Notes: generated by a model from the sequence alone, not told the origin. Shown: positions 25,934-35,052, numbered from the stretch's first letter. The stretch is DNA of 64,000 bases from Leifsonia sp. fls2-241-R2A-40a (GCF_030209575.1 NZ_JARVRS010000001.1:620001-684000), one strand, 5' to 3'. Made by a program: numbers and translations.

Positions 25934-27163
25934 TCAGTGCGCGAGTTCGGGAACCGTACGCGGACGGACGACGAGCCAGAGCGAGGCGATCGAGATCAGC
26001 GCGCAGATCGCCATCACCGTGGCCATCGGGACGGCGCTGCCCACGCCGAGGATTCCGACGACCGGGGAGACGATGCCCGCGATACCGAAGTTGAGCGCTC
26101 CGAGAAGGCTGGCGGCCGTCCCCGCTTCGTGACCGTGTCCGGCGAGGGCGAGCACCTGGACGCACGGGAAGCCGAAGCCGCAGGCTGCGATGAAGAACCA
26201 GAGCGGGATGACGATGCCCCAGAGCCCGACGTGCGACTGGTCGAGCACCACGATCGTCGCCGACGACAGGAACATCACGATCGTGGAGCACGCGAGGATC
26301 CACTGCGGTCCGACGTACTTGGTCAGCCGCGCCGCCGACTGCACGCCGATGATGATGCCGATCGAGTTCACGGCGAACAGCAGGCCGTACTGCTGAGCGT
26401 TGAACCGGTAGATCTCCTGGAAGATGAACGAGCTCGACGACAGGTACGAGAACAGGCCGGTGAAGTTCGCAGCGCCGACGATCGCGATGCCGACGAAGAC
26501 CCGGTCGCTGAGCACCGACCGGTACCGCTGTCCGACCGTGGAATGCCCGGCGTCGTGGCGGCGCTCCTTCGGCAGGGTCTCGACGATCCACAGGGCGACG
26601 CACACGATCACGAAGAGTCCGTACGCCGCGAGGACCAGGAAGATCCCCCGCCAGGGCATCACCAGCAGCAGTGTGGAGCCGAGCACCGGCGCCAGCACCG
26701 GCGCGAGGCCGTTGACGAGCGCGAGGCGGCTGAGCATTCGCACCAGCGGGCGTCCGCCGAAGAGGTCGCGGACCATGGCCATGGCGACGACACCGCCGGC
26801 CGCGGCGCCGATGCCCTGCAGGGCGCGGGCGACCCCGAGGAGTTCGACGTTCGGAGCGATCGCGGCGGCGAGGCACGCAATGATGTGGACGCCCGTGGCG
26901 ACCATGAGCGGGAGGCGCCGGCCGATCTTGTCCGACCACGGACCGACCAGCAGCTGGCCGACGCCGAAACCGATCGTCGTCGCGGTCAGGGTCAGCTGGA
27001 TGGCGGCGGTCGACACGCTGAAGTCGTTCTGCAGGGTGGGGAGCGCCGGCAGGTACGTGTCGATGGTGAACGGCCCGAGTGCGGTGAGCGCGCCGAGGAT
27101 GAGGATGTAGGCGAGGCGCTGGCGGCCGGAGAGCGCGTCTCCGGGATGCACGACGGTGGTCAC
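25934..27163 (-). CDS. MFS drug exporter, Bcr/CflA type
   Basis: 409 residues, twelve predicted membrane segments. Typical Bcr/CflA features: FTIDTYLPALP in the first segment, GQLLVGPWSDKIGRR as the motif A loop, ALQGIGAAAGGVVAMAMVRD, and NGLAPVLAPVLGS (motif C, proton antiport). GTG start with AAGGA eight bases upstream. A 16-bp perfect palindrome lies 94 bases before the start, suggesting control by a repressor not encoded next to it. Confidence 0.93.
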   Translation of the reverse strand: MTTVVHPGDALSGRQRLAYILILGALTALGPFTIDTYLPALPTLQNDFSVSTAAIQLTLTATTIGFGVGQLLVGPWSDKIGRRLPLMVATGVHIIACLAAAIAPNVELLGVARALQGIGAAAGGVVAMAMVRDLFGGRPLVRMLSRLALVNGLAPVLAPVLGSTLLLVMPWRGIFLVLAAYGLFVIVCVALWIVETLPKERRHDAGHSTVGQRYRSVLSDRVFVGIAIVGAANFTGLFSYLSSSSFIFQEIYRFNAQQYGLLFAVNSIGIIIGVQSAARLTKYVGPQWILACSTIVMFLSSATIVVLDQSHVGLWGIVIPLWFFIAACGFGFPCVQVLALAGHGHEAGTAASLLGALNFGIAGIVSPVVGILGVGSAVPMATVMAICALISIASLWLVVRPRTVPELAH

Positions 27164-27256
27164 GAAAGGGGTCCTTGGCAGGTCGAGGGGCGAGGGAGGG
27201 CCGCGCCCGCCGTCGGACGCTGGGGCACCGCTTCAGTGAGCGGTGCGGGAGCCTGC

Positions 27257-27272
27257 ATCGAATCGATTCGAT
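27257..27272. promoter_or_regulatory. 16-bp palindromic operator candidate before the MFS gene
   Basis: ATCGAATCGATTCGAT is perfectly self-complementary. It overlaps a possible minus-strand promoter (TTGTAG then TTCGAT spaced by 17). The LacI-type CG-centred form is suggestive. The rest of the gap 27164-27338 holds no gene. Confidence 0.5.
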
Positions 27273-27338
27273 TAACGGGCTACAACCAATCCTAGCGGCT
27301 GATACCCCGAAATGTGAACGTGCGCATTCGTAATACGG

Positions 27339-28514
27339 TCATGACGCGGGCGACGCCAGGAGCGGACCGAACGCCAGCTCCGCTGCTCCGATCATCAGGA
27401 TGTCGGACCCCAGTTCCGCACGGACGATCGACAGTCCCTCCCCGCCGGCCAGCGCCTGCTGCGACACGAGGCGCGGAAGGCGCTCGGGATCCAGCGCATG
27501 CAGGGCCCCGAGGAAGCCGCCCAGTACGATCCGCTGCGGATCGAAGACATTGGTGGCGGTGCGGAGTGCGGTCGCGAGGAAGCCGAGCTGGCGGTCCACC
27601 TCCCCCACCACTGCCGGGTCACCGGCGGCGACGGCCGCGGTCAGAGCGCGTTCGAGCTCCTCCGGATCGGCCGCGCGCATCCCGAGCACCCCTAGGAGCG
27701 CGCTCTGGCTGACCTCCGTCTCCAGGCAGCCGATAGCGCCGCAGTGACAGCGCACACCGGCCGAGTTGACGAGGGTGTGCCCGAGCTCGCCGGCGTAACC
27801 GTTGATGCCGGTCAGCGGAGAACCGCTGACGATGACCCCCGCGCCGATGCCCGAAGCGCCGCCGTTCAGGTACACCAGCTCGCTGGTCCCCCGGCCTGCG
27901 CCGAACAGCCGCTCGGCGTTGGCGCCGAGGCTGGCGTCGTTGGCGGCGAGGACCGGATACCCGGTCGCCGCCGCGAGCTCCGCCGCGAACGGCTCCTCCG
28001 CCCACTCCAGGTGCGGAGCGAGACGGACCACCCCGTCTGCGGCGCGCACGAGCCCAGGAACGGCGACGCCGATGCCGACCACCCGCGTCGCCTCGGCGAG
28101 CGCCGGGCGCAACCCGTCGATGACGGCCGTCGCGATCGTCACGGCCTCGGCCGCGGTCGGGATGCGCTTGGTCGGGTACCGCACCCGGCGCTGCACCGTC
28201 GCATCCAAGCCGACGACGGCCACGGTGATGGCGTCGATCTCCGGGTTGAGCGCGAGCGCGACGACCCGGCCGTCGGGAGCGACGAGCGGCGACGGACGGC
28301 CGACGCGGTTGCTGAGGGCGGGTTCCCGTTCCTGAACCAGCCGGAGATCGACGAGCTCGCCCACCAGCGCTCCGACGGTCGACCGGTTCAGCCCGGTCGC
28401 CTGCGTGAGCGCGGAGCGCGCCAGCGGTCCCTCCCGGTGCACGAGCCCGAGGATGGTGGCGAGGTTGTGCCGTCGCACCGTGTCGAGGTTCGTCCCCGTC
28501 GTCCTGCTGTCCAT
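27339..28514 (-). CDS. ROK-family transcriptional repressor (XylR/NagC type)
   Basis: 391 residues. N-terminal winged helix (RSALTQATGLNRSTVGALVGEL) precedes the ROK sugar-kinase-like domain with GIGVAVPG, NDASLGANAE, GIGAGVI and the zinc motif CHCGAIGCLE. The regulator type binds palindromes such as the XylR box; one lies before xylA 12 kb away. ATG is preceded by TACAGT at nine bases. Sits directly before a cluster of dehydrogenase and ThuA-like genes. Ligand unknown. Confidence 0.9.
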   Translation of the reverse strand: MDSRTTGTNLDTVRRHNLATILGLVHREGPLARSALTQATGLNRSTVGALVGELVDLRLVQEREPALSNRVGRPSPLVAPDGRVVALALNPEIDAITVAVVGLDATVQRRVRYPTKRIPTAAEAVTIATAVIDGLRPALAEATRVVGIGVAVPGLVRAADGVVRLAPHLEWAEEPFAAELAAATGYPVLAANDASLGANAERLFGAGRGTSELVYLNGGASGIGAGVIVSGSPLTGINGYAGELGHTLVNSAGVRCHCGAIGCLETEVSQSALLGVLGMRAADPEELERALTAAVAAGDPAVVGEVDRQLGFLATALRTATNVFDPQRIVLGGFLGALHALDPERLPRLVSQQALAGGEGLSIVRAELGSDILMIGAAELAFGPLLASPAS

Positions 28515-28554
28515 TTTCCCGTAACTGTACCGTCGGGCGGCACTAGCCGACCGG

Positions 28555-29652
28555 TCACCACGTCTCGGGACGCGCCCCCAGAGGAACCGGCGCCGGGCGC
28601 TCGACGGTCGAGGTCAGCTCCACCACCGTGTGCGTGGACCCCGCGCGGACGACCGCTTCCATGATCTCGAGCACATGGAAGGCCAGGTCGCCGGAGGCCC
28701 GATGCAGCCGCCCGGTCTCGATGGCATGCGCCATGTCCGCCAAGCCGTAGCCGCGGCCCGCGTCCGCATAGCCCGCGGCGACCGGCACATCCCGGAACTC
28801 GCGGTCGTCGGCGGTCGCCAGCTGCACCGTGTCCGAGAACATGTTCGGATCCGGGACGGCGAGCGTGCCGGCCGTTCCGTAGACCTCGAACTTCGGGGTG
28901 CGGCTCGCCCAGACCTCGAACGACACCGTGACGGTGGAGATGACGCCGGACGCGTGCTCCAGGATGGCCGTGACGTGCGTATCCACCTCGACCGGGATCA
29001 CCGAGCCGGCGAGCGGACCGGTCGCGACCGTCCGCTCCCGCGTCGACCGCCCGGTCGCGCCGGACACGCGCACGACCGGCCCGAAGAAGGTGACGAGGCT
29101 CGTCAGGTAGTACGGGCCCATGTCGAAGAGCGGCCCTCCGCCGGGCTGGTAGTAGAACGCGGGCGCCGGATGCCACAGCTCGTGCCCGGGTGCGGTCCAC
29201 GCGACCGCGGCGGCGACCGGGTCGCCGATCCGCCCGGCGTCCAGAAGCGATAGCGCCGTCTGGATGCCCGTCCCGAGCACCGTGTCGGGCGCGCTGCCGA
29301 CGCGGAGGCCGAGAGCGGCGGCTCGATCCAGCACGGGACGCCCTTCCGCGGTGGACAGCGCGAGCGGCTTCTCGCCGTACACGTGCTTGCCCGCCGCCAG
29401 AGCGCGCAGCGCGATGTCGGCGTGCGCCTTCGGGATGGTCAGGTTGAGCACCGCATCCAACCGGTCGTCGGCGAGCAGATCGTCGACCGACAGCGCGACG
29501 ACGCCCTGCTCGTCGGCGACGGCCGACGCGCGGTCGAGGTCGAGGTCGGCGACCGCGGTCAGGCGCAGGTTCGGCAGCTGCGGGAAGTGCTCGAAGTACT
29601 GCCGGCTGATCACGCCGACACCGATGACGCCGATATTCAGCGGGACGCCCAC
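28555..29652 (-). CDS. Gfo/Idh/MocA-family oxidoreductase
   Basis: 365 residues. NAD(P)-binding Rossmann start GVIGVGVIS, EKPLAL motif of the active site (near residue 93), and the C-terminal beta-sheet substrate domain (GGGPLFDMGPYYL). Works on a sugar or inositol-type polyol, exact one unknown. GTG at 29652 lies inside the last codons of the upstream ThuA gene, a 16-base overlap, so both are translated together. Confidence 0.9.
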   Translation of the reverse strand: MGVPLNIGVIGVGVISRQYFEHFPQLPNLRLTAVADLDLDRASAVADEQGVVALSVDDLLADDRLDAVLNLTIPKAHADIALRALAAGKHVYGEKPLALSTAEGRPVLDRAAALGLRVGSAPDTVLGTGIQTALSLLDAGRIGDPVAAAVAWTAPGHELWHPAPAFYYQPGGGPLFDMGPYYLTSLVTFFGPVVRVSGATGRSTRERTVATGPLAGSVIPVEVDTHVTAILEHASGVISTVTVSFEVWASRTPKFEVYGTAGTLAVPDPNMFSDTVQLATADDREFRDVPVAAGYADAGRGYGLADMAHAIETGRLHRASGDLAFHVLEIMEAVVRAGSTHTVVELTSTVERPAPVPLGARPETW

Positions 29653-30329
29653 AGCAGCCCCCTCTCGATGATGGTGCGCACCGGCTGGCTCTCGACGATC
29701 TCGAGCCGGTGGCCCGGCGCCGAGACGAAGATCCGGCCTTCGCCCCACTGGCGCGTCCAGATCGCCGGCGAGGTGACCGGGCGGTTCCAGGCGTCCCAGG
29801 GGCGGACCTCCTGCGTGGTCGTCGCGAGCACGTCGTTGTACTCGTCGCTCAGCACCCAGTACTGCTCGGTGACGAGGTCGAAGTCCGCTATCCCCTCGGT
29901 GATCGGATGCGCCTTCCCGTACTCGGTGATGTGCACGGTGTACGGGATGTAGTTGTCCGACTGGTCGCCGACGCGCTCGGCCGGATCCTTGCCCGCGTGG
30001 TGGGCGAACTGTCCGCCGATCATGTGGAGGTAGTCCGCGTTGTCGCGGTAGGAGTCGGCGATGCCGCCGTGCCAGCCCGCCATGCCGGTGCCGTTCAGCA
30101 CCGCGCGCTGGAGACCGCGGAACTCCTCGGGCGCGATGGTGTTCATGGTGTTCACCTGGACGATCAGGTCCACGGTGTTCATGAACGCCTCGTCGGCGTA
30201 CACGGCGGTGCCCTCCTCGATCCGTACGTCGTAGCCGTTGTCCCGCAGGAACGGGACGAACGACTCCGTGGTCTCGACGGGCATGTGCCCATCCCACCCT
30301 CCGCGGACGATCAATGCCTGCTTGCTCAT
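29637..30329 (-). CDS. ThuA-like domain protein
   Basis: 230 residues of the glutamine-amidotransferase-like ThuA family found in trehalose/disaccharide utilisation operons: GGWDGHMP at the start, GMAGWHGG, IGGQFAHH, and APGHRLEI near the end. The reaction is not established. ATG has AAGGA three bases upstream. Overlaps the following dehydrogenase gene. Probably one unit with the dehydrogenase gene at 30433. Confidence 0.88.
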   Translation of the reverse strand: MSKQALIVRGGWDGHMPVETTESFVPFLRDNGYDVRIEEGTAVYADEAFMNTVDLIVQVNTMNTIAPEEFRGLQRAVLNGTGMAGWHGGIADSYRDNADYLHMIGGQFAHHAGKDPAERVGDQSDNYIPYTVHITEYGKAHPITEGIADFDLVTEQYWVLSDEYNDVLATTTQEVRPWDAWNRPVTSPAIWTRQWGEGRIFVSAPGHRLEIVESQPVRTIIERGLLWASR

Positions 30330-30432
30330 GCTTCCTTCCTCAGCCCGCGAGCACAGGATTGATGCCCTCGGATCGGTCTTTTTCGCGACGTTTTTCCTGT
30401 GCTCGGCGGCGGCGTCCGGCGTCGGCGGCGGG

Positions 30433-31620
30433 TCAGGGGATGGGGGTCCAGGCGCTGCCGGACGCGGCGCTGCGCTCGACGGCGTCGAGCACGCGCTGGA
30501 TGTGGAGGCCGTCGGCGAACGACGGCTCGGGGTCGGTGCCCTCGCCGATGGCGGTCACGAAGTCGACGACCTCGTGACTGAACGCGTGCTCGTAGCCGAT
30601 CGCGTGCCCGGTCGGCCACCAGTTCGCCATGTAGGGATGCTGGGGCTCGGTGACGATGATGCGCGTGAAGCCCTGCTCTCCGGCCGGCGCCGTGGCATCG
30701 TAGAACTCCAGCTCGTTCATCTCCTCGAGGTCGAAGGCGATGGCTCCGCGCGATCCGCTCAGCTCGATCCGTAGGGCGTTCTTCCGTCCGGTCGCGTAGC
30801 GGGTGGCCTCGAACGCACCGATCGCGCCGTTCGCGGCCCCGCCCTCCAGTCGCGCCGTGAACCAGGCGGCATCGTCGACGGTCACCCGGCCGCGCTCGGC
30901 GGACGCGGTGCCAGAGAGTCCGACGCCCTCGCCCAGGAGCGGGCGCTCCTCGACGAACGTCGCCAGCGTCCCGGACACGCCGCTCAGCAGCGAGCCGGTG
31001 AGGTGCTCGACGAGGTCGACGGCGTGCGCGCCGATGTCGCCGAGCGAGCCGGAGCCCGCGGACGCCTTGTCGAGCCGCCAGGTCATCGGGCCGTCCTCGT
31101 CGCGGAGCCAGTCCTGGAGGTAGAGCGCACGCACCTGGCGGATGACGCCGAGGCGGCCCTGCTCGACCAGCGACCGCGCGAAACCGATGGCGGGGACGCG
31201 ACGGTAGCTGAAGCCGACCATCGAGCGGATGCCGCGGGCGGCGGCGCGCTCGGCCGCCGCGGTCATCGCCTCCGCCTCGGCGACGGTGTTGGCGAGCGGC
31301 TTCTCGCAGAGCACGTGTTTGCCGGCGTCGAGCGCGGCGATCGCGATCTCCGCGTGGCTGTCGCCGGGGGTGCAGATGTCGATCACGTCGATGTCCGGGT
31401 CGTCCACCGCGGCGCGCCAGTCCGTCTCGGCGCGCAGCCAGCCGAACCGGCGGCGGGCGTCTTCGACCCGGGAGGCGTCCCGCCCCACGATCACGGACAT
31501 GACGGGTTCGGCGGGCAGGTCGAAGAACCGCGGCGCGGTGCGCCAGCCCTGCGAGTGGGCGGCGCCCATGAACCCGTAGCCGATCATCGCGACCCGGAGC
31601 TGCGGCTTGTCGTCGGTCAT
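30433..31620 (-). CDS. Gfo/Idh/MocA-family oxidoreductase
   Basis: 395 residues: Rossmann motif MIGYGFMGAAHS, EKPLANT, GSLGDIGAHAVDLVEH and a C-terminal alpha/beta domain. Of two adjacent ATG codons, the second (31620) stands five bases after AAGGA and is preferred to 31623. It is 104 bases upstream of the ThuA-like gene and likely co-transcribed with it and the second dehydrogenase. A promoter with an overlapping inverted repeat stands before it. Confidence 0.9.
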   Translation of the reverse strand: MTDDKPQLRVAMIGYGFMGAAHSQGWRTAPRFFDLPAEPVMSVIVGRDASRVEDARRRFGWLRAETDWRAAVDDPDIDVIDICTPGDSHAEIAIAALDAGKHVLCEKPLANTVAEAEAMTAAAERAAARGIRSMVGFSYRRVPAIGFARSLVEQGRLGVIRQVRALYLQDWLRDEDGPMTWRLDKASAGSGSLGDIGAHAVDLVEHLTGSLLSGVSGTLATFVEERPLLGEGVGLSGTASAERGRVTVDDAAWFTARLEGGAANGAIGAFEATRYATGRKNALRIELSGSRGAIAFDLEEMNELEFYDATAPAGEQGFTRIIVTEPQHPYMANWWPTGHAIGYEHAFSHEVVDFVTAIGEGTDPEPSFADGLHIQRVLDAVERSAASGSAWTPIP

Positions 31621-31650
31621 CATCGTCCTTCGTGTCGTGGTCCCTTGGTG

Positions 31651-31680
31651 ACGCTAGTTCGCGCTCCGCGAGGCGGGCAA
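31651..31680 (-). promoter_or_regulatory. Promoter of the dehydrogenase-ThuA unit
   Basis: On the minus strand TTGCCC (31680-31675) and TAGCGT (31656-31651) are spaced by 18 bases, facing the gene at 31620. Confidence 0.5.
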
Positions 31681-31705
31681 GTTTCCCCTGATGGTTGGAA
31701 AACTT
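31679..31705. promoter_or_regulatory. Operator-like inverted repeat
   Basis: AAGTTTCC (31679-31686) and GGAAAACTT (31697-31705) are inverted with one extra base. They overlap the -35 of the dehydrogenase promoter and lie just after the LacI gene, whose product is the natural candidate to bind here. Confidence 0.4.
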
Positions 31706-31708
31706 TCG

Positions 31709-32713
31709 TCAGAGTGCCGGCGCGGCCGTCGAAGCGCGCTCCACCAGAGCGGTGGCGAGCTCCAGCCGGGGGTTCTCGACGTCTCCGGCGCGCAGCCGCA
31801 GCGCCAGGCGCGTCGCCTCCTCCGCCATCTCCTGGAGCGGCTGCCGCACGGTCGTCAGGGGCGGTCGTGCCCACGCCGCGGAGGGTGCGTCGTCGAATCC
31901 GACCACCGAGACGTCGCGCGGAACGTCGAGTCCGAGCGAGAAGGCGGCGTCGTACACGCCGAGCGCCTGCATGTCGTTGGCGCACACGATCGCGGTCGGC
32001 CGGTCGGGATGCTGCAGCAGGCGGCGGCCCTCGCGCTCACCGTCGGCGCGCGAGAAGCCGCCGGCAGCACGCTCCGCCGGGACCGGGATTCCCGCCTCCT
32101 GCATGGCCGACTGGTAGCCGGCGATCCGGGCGCGCGAGCACATCAGGTCGTCCGGGCCGCCGATCGCCGCGATGCGCCGGTGGCCCAGGCTCAGGAGGTG
32201 GCGGGTCGCGGCGACGCCGCCCGCCCAGTTCGTCGCACCGATCGCCGGGACGTCCGGCGGCGGGTCACCCGCCGGATCCACTACGACGAACGGAATGTTC
32301 CTGGTGCGCAGCTGCCGCCGGTGGTCGGCCGTGAGGTTCGAGAACTGCAGCACGATCGCGATCGGCTTCCGCCGCAGCACTCCCGTGATCAGCTCGTCGC
32401 CGACCGCGTGGTAGTCGCCGATGGTCGACAGCGTCATGGCCAGGCCGTTCTGACGGGTGACCCGCTCGACCCCGCGGATGACCTCGACCGACCATTCGCT
32501 CGCCAGGTTCTCGAGGACCAGCTCGACCGCCTCGCCGCGCTCCGCATCCACGCCCCGCCGGGCGTAGCCGGAGTCGTGCAGCAGGTCCTCGACGCGGCGA
32601 CGGGTCACCGCAGACACACCGGGCCGGCCGTTCAGCACCTTCGACACGGTCGACAGCGAGACGGACGCCTCCCGGGCGATCGCCTCCAGCGTCGGACGGG
32701 ACGGTGCGGGCAT
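31709..32713 (-). CDS. LacI-family transcriptional regulator
   Basis: 334 residues. Helix-turn-helix TLEAIAREASVSLSTVSKVL with hinge, then the periplasmic-binding-type ligand domain (SLGHRRIAAIGG, CANDMQALGVYDAA, VSVVGFDDAP, LTTVRQPL). Lies between the dehydrogenase unit (same strand) and the divergent acetyl xylan esterase; either may be its target. Sugar effector unknown. Confidence 0.93.
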   Translation of the reverse strand: MPAPSRPTLEAIAREASVSLSTVSKVLNGRPGVSAVTRRRVEDLLHDSGYARRGVDAERGEAVELVLENLASEWSVEVIRGVERVTRQNGLAMTLSTIGDYHAVGDELITGVLRRKPIAIVLQFSNLTADHRRQLRTRNIPFVVVDPAGDPPPDVPAIGATNWAGGVAATRHLLSLGHRRIAAIGGPDDLMCSRARIAGYQSAMQEAGIPVPAERAAGGFSRADGEREGRRLLQHPDRPTAIVCANDMQALGVYDAAFSLGLDVPRDVSVVGFDDAPSAAWARPPLTTVRQPLQEMAEEATRLALRLRAGDVENPRLELATALVERASTAAPAL

Positions 32714-32839
32714 GCAGCCACTGTCGCACATCCGGGGCAGCCGGCCGGGGCTGTGCCACAATGGCGCCCAGCCGCACGGAGGAACCTGTACCCCTCCGCC
32801 TGCTGCATCCCCCGGAAAACCGTGCCGAAAGCGAGACCG

Positions 32840-33811
32840 ATGCCGCTCACCGACCTGACCCACGCCGAACTCCTCGCCTTCCGGCCGGAGGTGCAGGAAC
32901 CTGCCGACTTCGACGCGTTCTGGGAGCGCACGATCGCCGAGGCGCGGGCGGCCGGCGGCACCCCGGAGCTCACGCCCGCCGACACCCCGGTGACGCAGCT
33001 CATCGTCGAAGACCTGGTCTTCCCCGGCTTCGGCGGCGAGCCGGTGCGCGCCTGGGTGTCGCGCCCGCTGCACGCCGAGGGACCGCTCCCCGCCGTCGTG
33101 CAGTACCAGGGCTACGGCGGCGGACGCGGCCTCGCCGGCGAGAACGTGTCGTGGGCGCTGGCCGGTTACGTGCACGTCTTCGTGGACACGCGCGGCCAGG
33201 GCAGCGGCTGGGGCAGCGGCGGCGACACCCCCGACCCGCACGGGTCGGGGCCGGCAACGCCGGGTGTGATGACCCGCGGCATCCACTCGCCGGAAACCTA
33301 CTACTACCGGCGCGTCTTCACGGATGCGGTGCGGGCGGTCGACGCGACCCGCACGCTCCCGTTCGTCGACTCCGAGCGGATCGCCGTCACCGGCGGCAGC
33401 CAGGGCGGCGGCATCGCGCTGGCGGCCGGCGCGCTTGCCGACGTCGCGGCCGTGCTGCCGGACGTCGCGTTCCTGTGCGCTATCCGCCGCGGCACGGAGA
33501 TCGCGGCGGGCGGCCCGTACCTGGAGCTCGCCACCTACCTGTCGGTGCACCGGGACGAGGTCGCGGACGTGTTCCGCACGCTGTCGTACATCGACGGCGT
33601 CAACTTCGCCCGCCGCATCCACGCGCCCTCGCTCTTCTCGGTCGCGCTCATGGACACGGTGGTGCCTCCGTCGACGACCTTCGCGGCGTACAACCACCTG
33701 GCGGCGGAGGATCGCGCGATCGAGGTGTACCCGTTCAACGACCACGAGGGCGGCGGGGCGCAGCACTTCCGTACGCAGGCCGCGTGGCTCGCGGCGCGCT
33801 TCTCCCGCTGA
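32840..33811 (+). CDS. Acetyl xylan esterase / cephalosporin-C deacetylase (CE7)
   Basis: 323 residues. Removes acetyl groups from xylo-oligosaccharides and similar esters. CE7 features: N-terminal ADFDAFW, RGQG signature (118-121), nucleophile motif GGSQGG with Ser187, Asp272 and His302. No signal peptide, so it would act on imported oligosaccharides. ATG at 32840 gives the usual MPLTDL start; GTG at 32822 is an alternative. Fits with the xylose genes downstream. Confidence 0.9.
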   Translation: MPLTDLTHAELLAFRPEVQEPADFDAFWERTIAEARAAGGTPELTPADTPVTQLIVEDLVFPGFGGEPVRAWVSRPLHAEGPLPAVVQYQGYGGGRGLAGENVSWALAGYVHVFVDTRGQGSGWGSGGDTPDPHGSGPATPGVMTRGIHSPETYYYRRVFTDAVRAVDATRTLPFVDSERIAVTGGSQGGGIALAAGALADVAAVLPDVAFLCAIRRGTEIAAGGPYLELATYLSVHRDEVADVFRTLSYIDGVNFARRIHAPSLFSVALMDTVVPPSTTFAAYNHLAAEDRAIEVYPFNDHEGGGAQHFRTQAAWLAARFSR

Positions 33812-33822
33812 CGCCTCCCACC

Positions 33823-33894
33823 CTCGCAAAGCTCTGCGAGATTTGCGCCAACTCTCGGTTCTCAGTGTGCGAGAACCGTGATTTGGCGCAAATC
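33823..33894. terminator. Compound hairpin between convergent esterase and LacI genes
   Basis: A small stem CTCGCA/TGCGAG (33823-33840) is followed by a long one: GATTTGCGCCAA (33840-33851) pairs perfectly with 33883-33894, and inside it CGGTTCTC (33856-33863) pairs with GAGAACCG (33871-33878), loop AGTGTGC. There is no T-run, so termination is likely but not typical. The remaining bases to 33937 hold nothing I recognise. Confidence 0.6.
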
Positions 33895-33937
33895 GTGACG
33901 GAAGGGACGGGCGCGGGCACAGGCGCAGGGGCGCGCG

Positions 33938-34942
33938 TCAGGCGGAGGCGGGCGGGGCGGTGGTGGCGCGGCGGACCAGGCGGGTCGGGAGGCGGAGGTG
34001 GATGCGCTCCGGCGTCTCGCCGTTCATCAGCGCGAGCAGCAGGTCGACGGCCGCCGCGCCGAGGCTCTGCATCGGCTGCCGCACGGTGGTGAGCGGCGGA
34101 CCGTACTGCGACGCCTCCGGCACGTCGTCGAAACCCACGACGGAGAGGTCGCGCGGGACGTCCAGGCCCAGCTCGGCCGCCACCTCGATCACCGCGATCG
34201 CGGAGATGTCGTTCGCGGCGAACACAGCGGTCGGCCGGTCGGCGCGGCTGAGCAGGGGCAGCGCAACCTCGCGCACCGTGTCGTGCTCGTAGCGCCCGAC
34301 CGCGATGAGCGACGGATCGAACGGGATGCCCGCCTCGCTCAACGCGCGCCGGTATCCCGCATCGCGCAGGCTCGACGAGCGGAGATCGGGACGGCCGGCC
34401 ACGAACGCGATGCGGCGATGACCGAGGCCGATCAAAAAGGCGGTCGCGTTGCGCGCCCCGCCGAAGCTGTCCGACTCGACCGTCGGCACGTCCGCCCGGC
34501 CGGTGTGCGGGTCGATCGCGACCATCGGGACGTCCGCGTTCGCGCTGACGACGGTCGGGGTGACCATGATGACACCGTCGATGAGCGTCCCGCTGAGCCG
34601 GCTGAGCGAGCGCCGCTCCCAGCCCTCGCTCGACGGCTGCCGCGATCCGCTGTACGCGAGCAGGTCGTAGCGCGAGTCGTGGAGGGCGGCGCCGACGCCC
34701 TTGAGGATCTCCGCGGAGAACGGCTCGAAGTCGGCGACCAGCACGCCGATCACGCCTGTGCGGCGTGACCGCATGCTGCTGGCGACCAGGCTGGATTCGT
34801 ACCCTAGCTCCTGCACGACCTGGAGGACGCGCTCGACCGTCTCCACCGCGACCCCGTACCGACCGTTGACGGCCTTGGACACCGTGGCGACCGAAACACC
34901 GGCCGCCTCGGCCACATCGTTGATGGTCGGACGTCGTCCCAT
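33938..34942 (-). CDS. LacI-family transcriptional regulator of the sugar ABC operon
   Basis: 334 residues: TINDVAEAAGVSVATVSKAV helix-turn-helix, hinge and sugar-binding domain (GLGHRRIAFVAG, VFAANDISAIAV, LSVVGFDDVPEA). It is divergent from the ABC transporter operon with only 110 bases between, where a perfect palindrome overlaps the promoter; control of that operon and of itself is the simple reading. TATGCT eight bases before ATG is a candidate -10 box. Confidence 0.94.
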   Translation of the reverse strand: MGRRPTINDVAEAAGVSVATVSKAVNGRYGVAVETVERVLQVVQELGYESSLVASSMRSRRTGVIGVLVADFEPFSAEILKGVGAALHDSRYDLLAYSGSRQPSSEGWERRSLSRLSGTLIDGVIMVTPTVVSANADVPMVAIDPHTGRADVPTVESDSFGGARNATAFLIGLGHRRIAFVAGRPDLRSSSLRDAGYRRALSEAGIPFDPSLIAVGRYEHDTVREVALPLLSRADRPTAVFAANDISAIAVIEVAAELGLDVPRDLSVVGFDDVPEASQYGPPLTTVRQPMQSLGAAAVDLLLALMNGETPERIHLRLPTRLVRRATTAPPASA

Positions 34943-34967
34943 GACGCACGAGCATAGCGTAGAAAAG

Positions 34968-34979
34968 GTTTTCGAAAAC
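34968..34979. promoter_or_regulatory. LacI-type operator
   Basis: GTTTTCGAAAAC is a perfect 12-bp palindrome with the CG centre typical of LacI-family sites. It ends two bases before the -35 of the ABC operon and lies about 15 bases upstream of the likely -10 of the divergent LacI gene, so one bound dimer could affect both. Confidence 0.7.
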
Positions 34980-34981
34980 GT

Positions 34982-35010
34982 TTGACACCGTGCACAGCAC
35001 TTGCGACACT
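34982..35010 (+). promoter_or_regulatory. Promoter of the sugar ABC operon
   Basis: TTGACA (perfect -35, 34982-34987), 17-base spacer, GACACT (35005-35010). Confidence 0.7.
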
Positions 35011-35052
35011 TCCGTCGTCCCCACCTCAACGAAGAGAACAGGTTGGAATCAC

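Noticed and set aside
26659-27295. Open frame running into the MFS upstream gap on the plus strand
   Set aside because: Shadow of the MFS gene; no family features or ribosome site.
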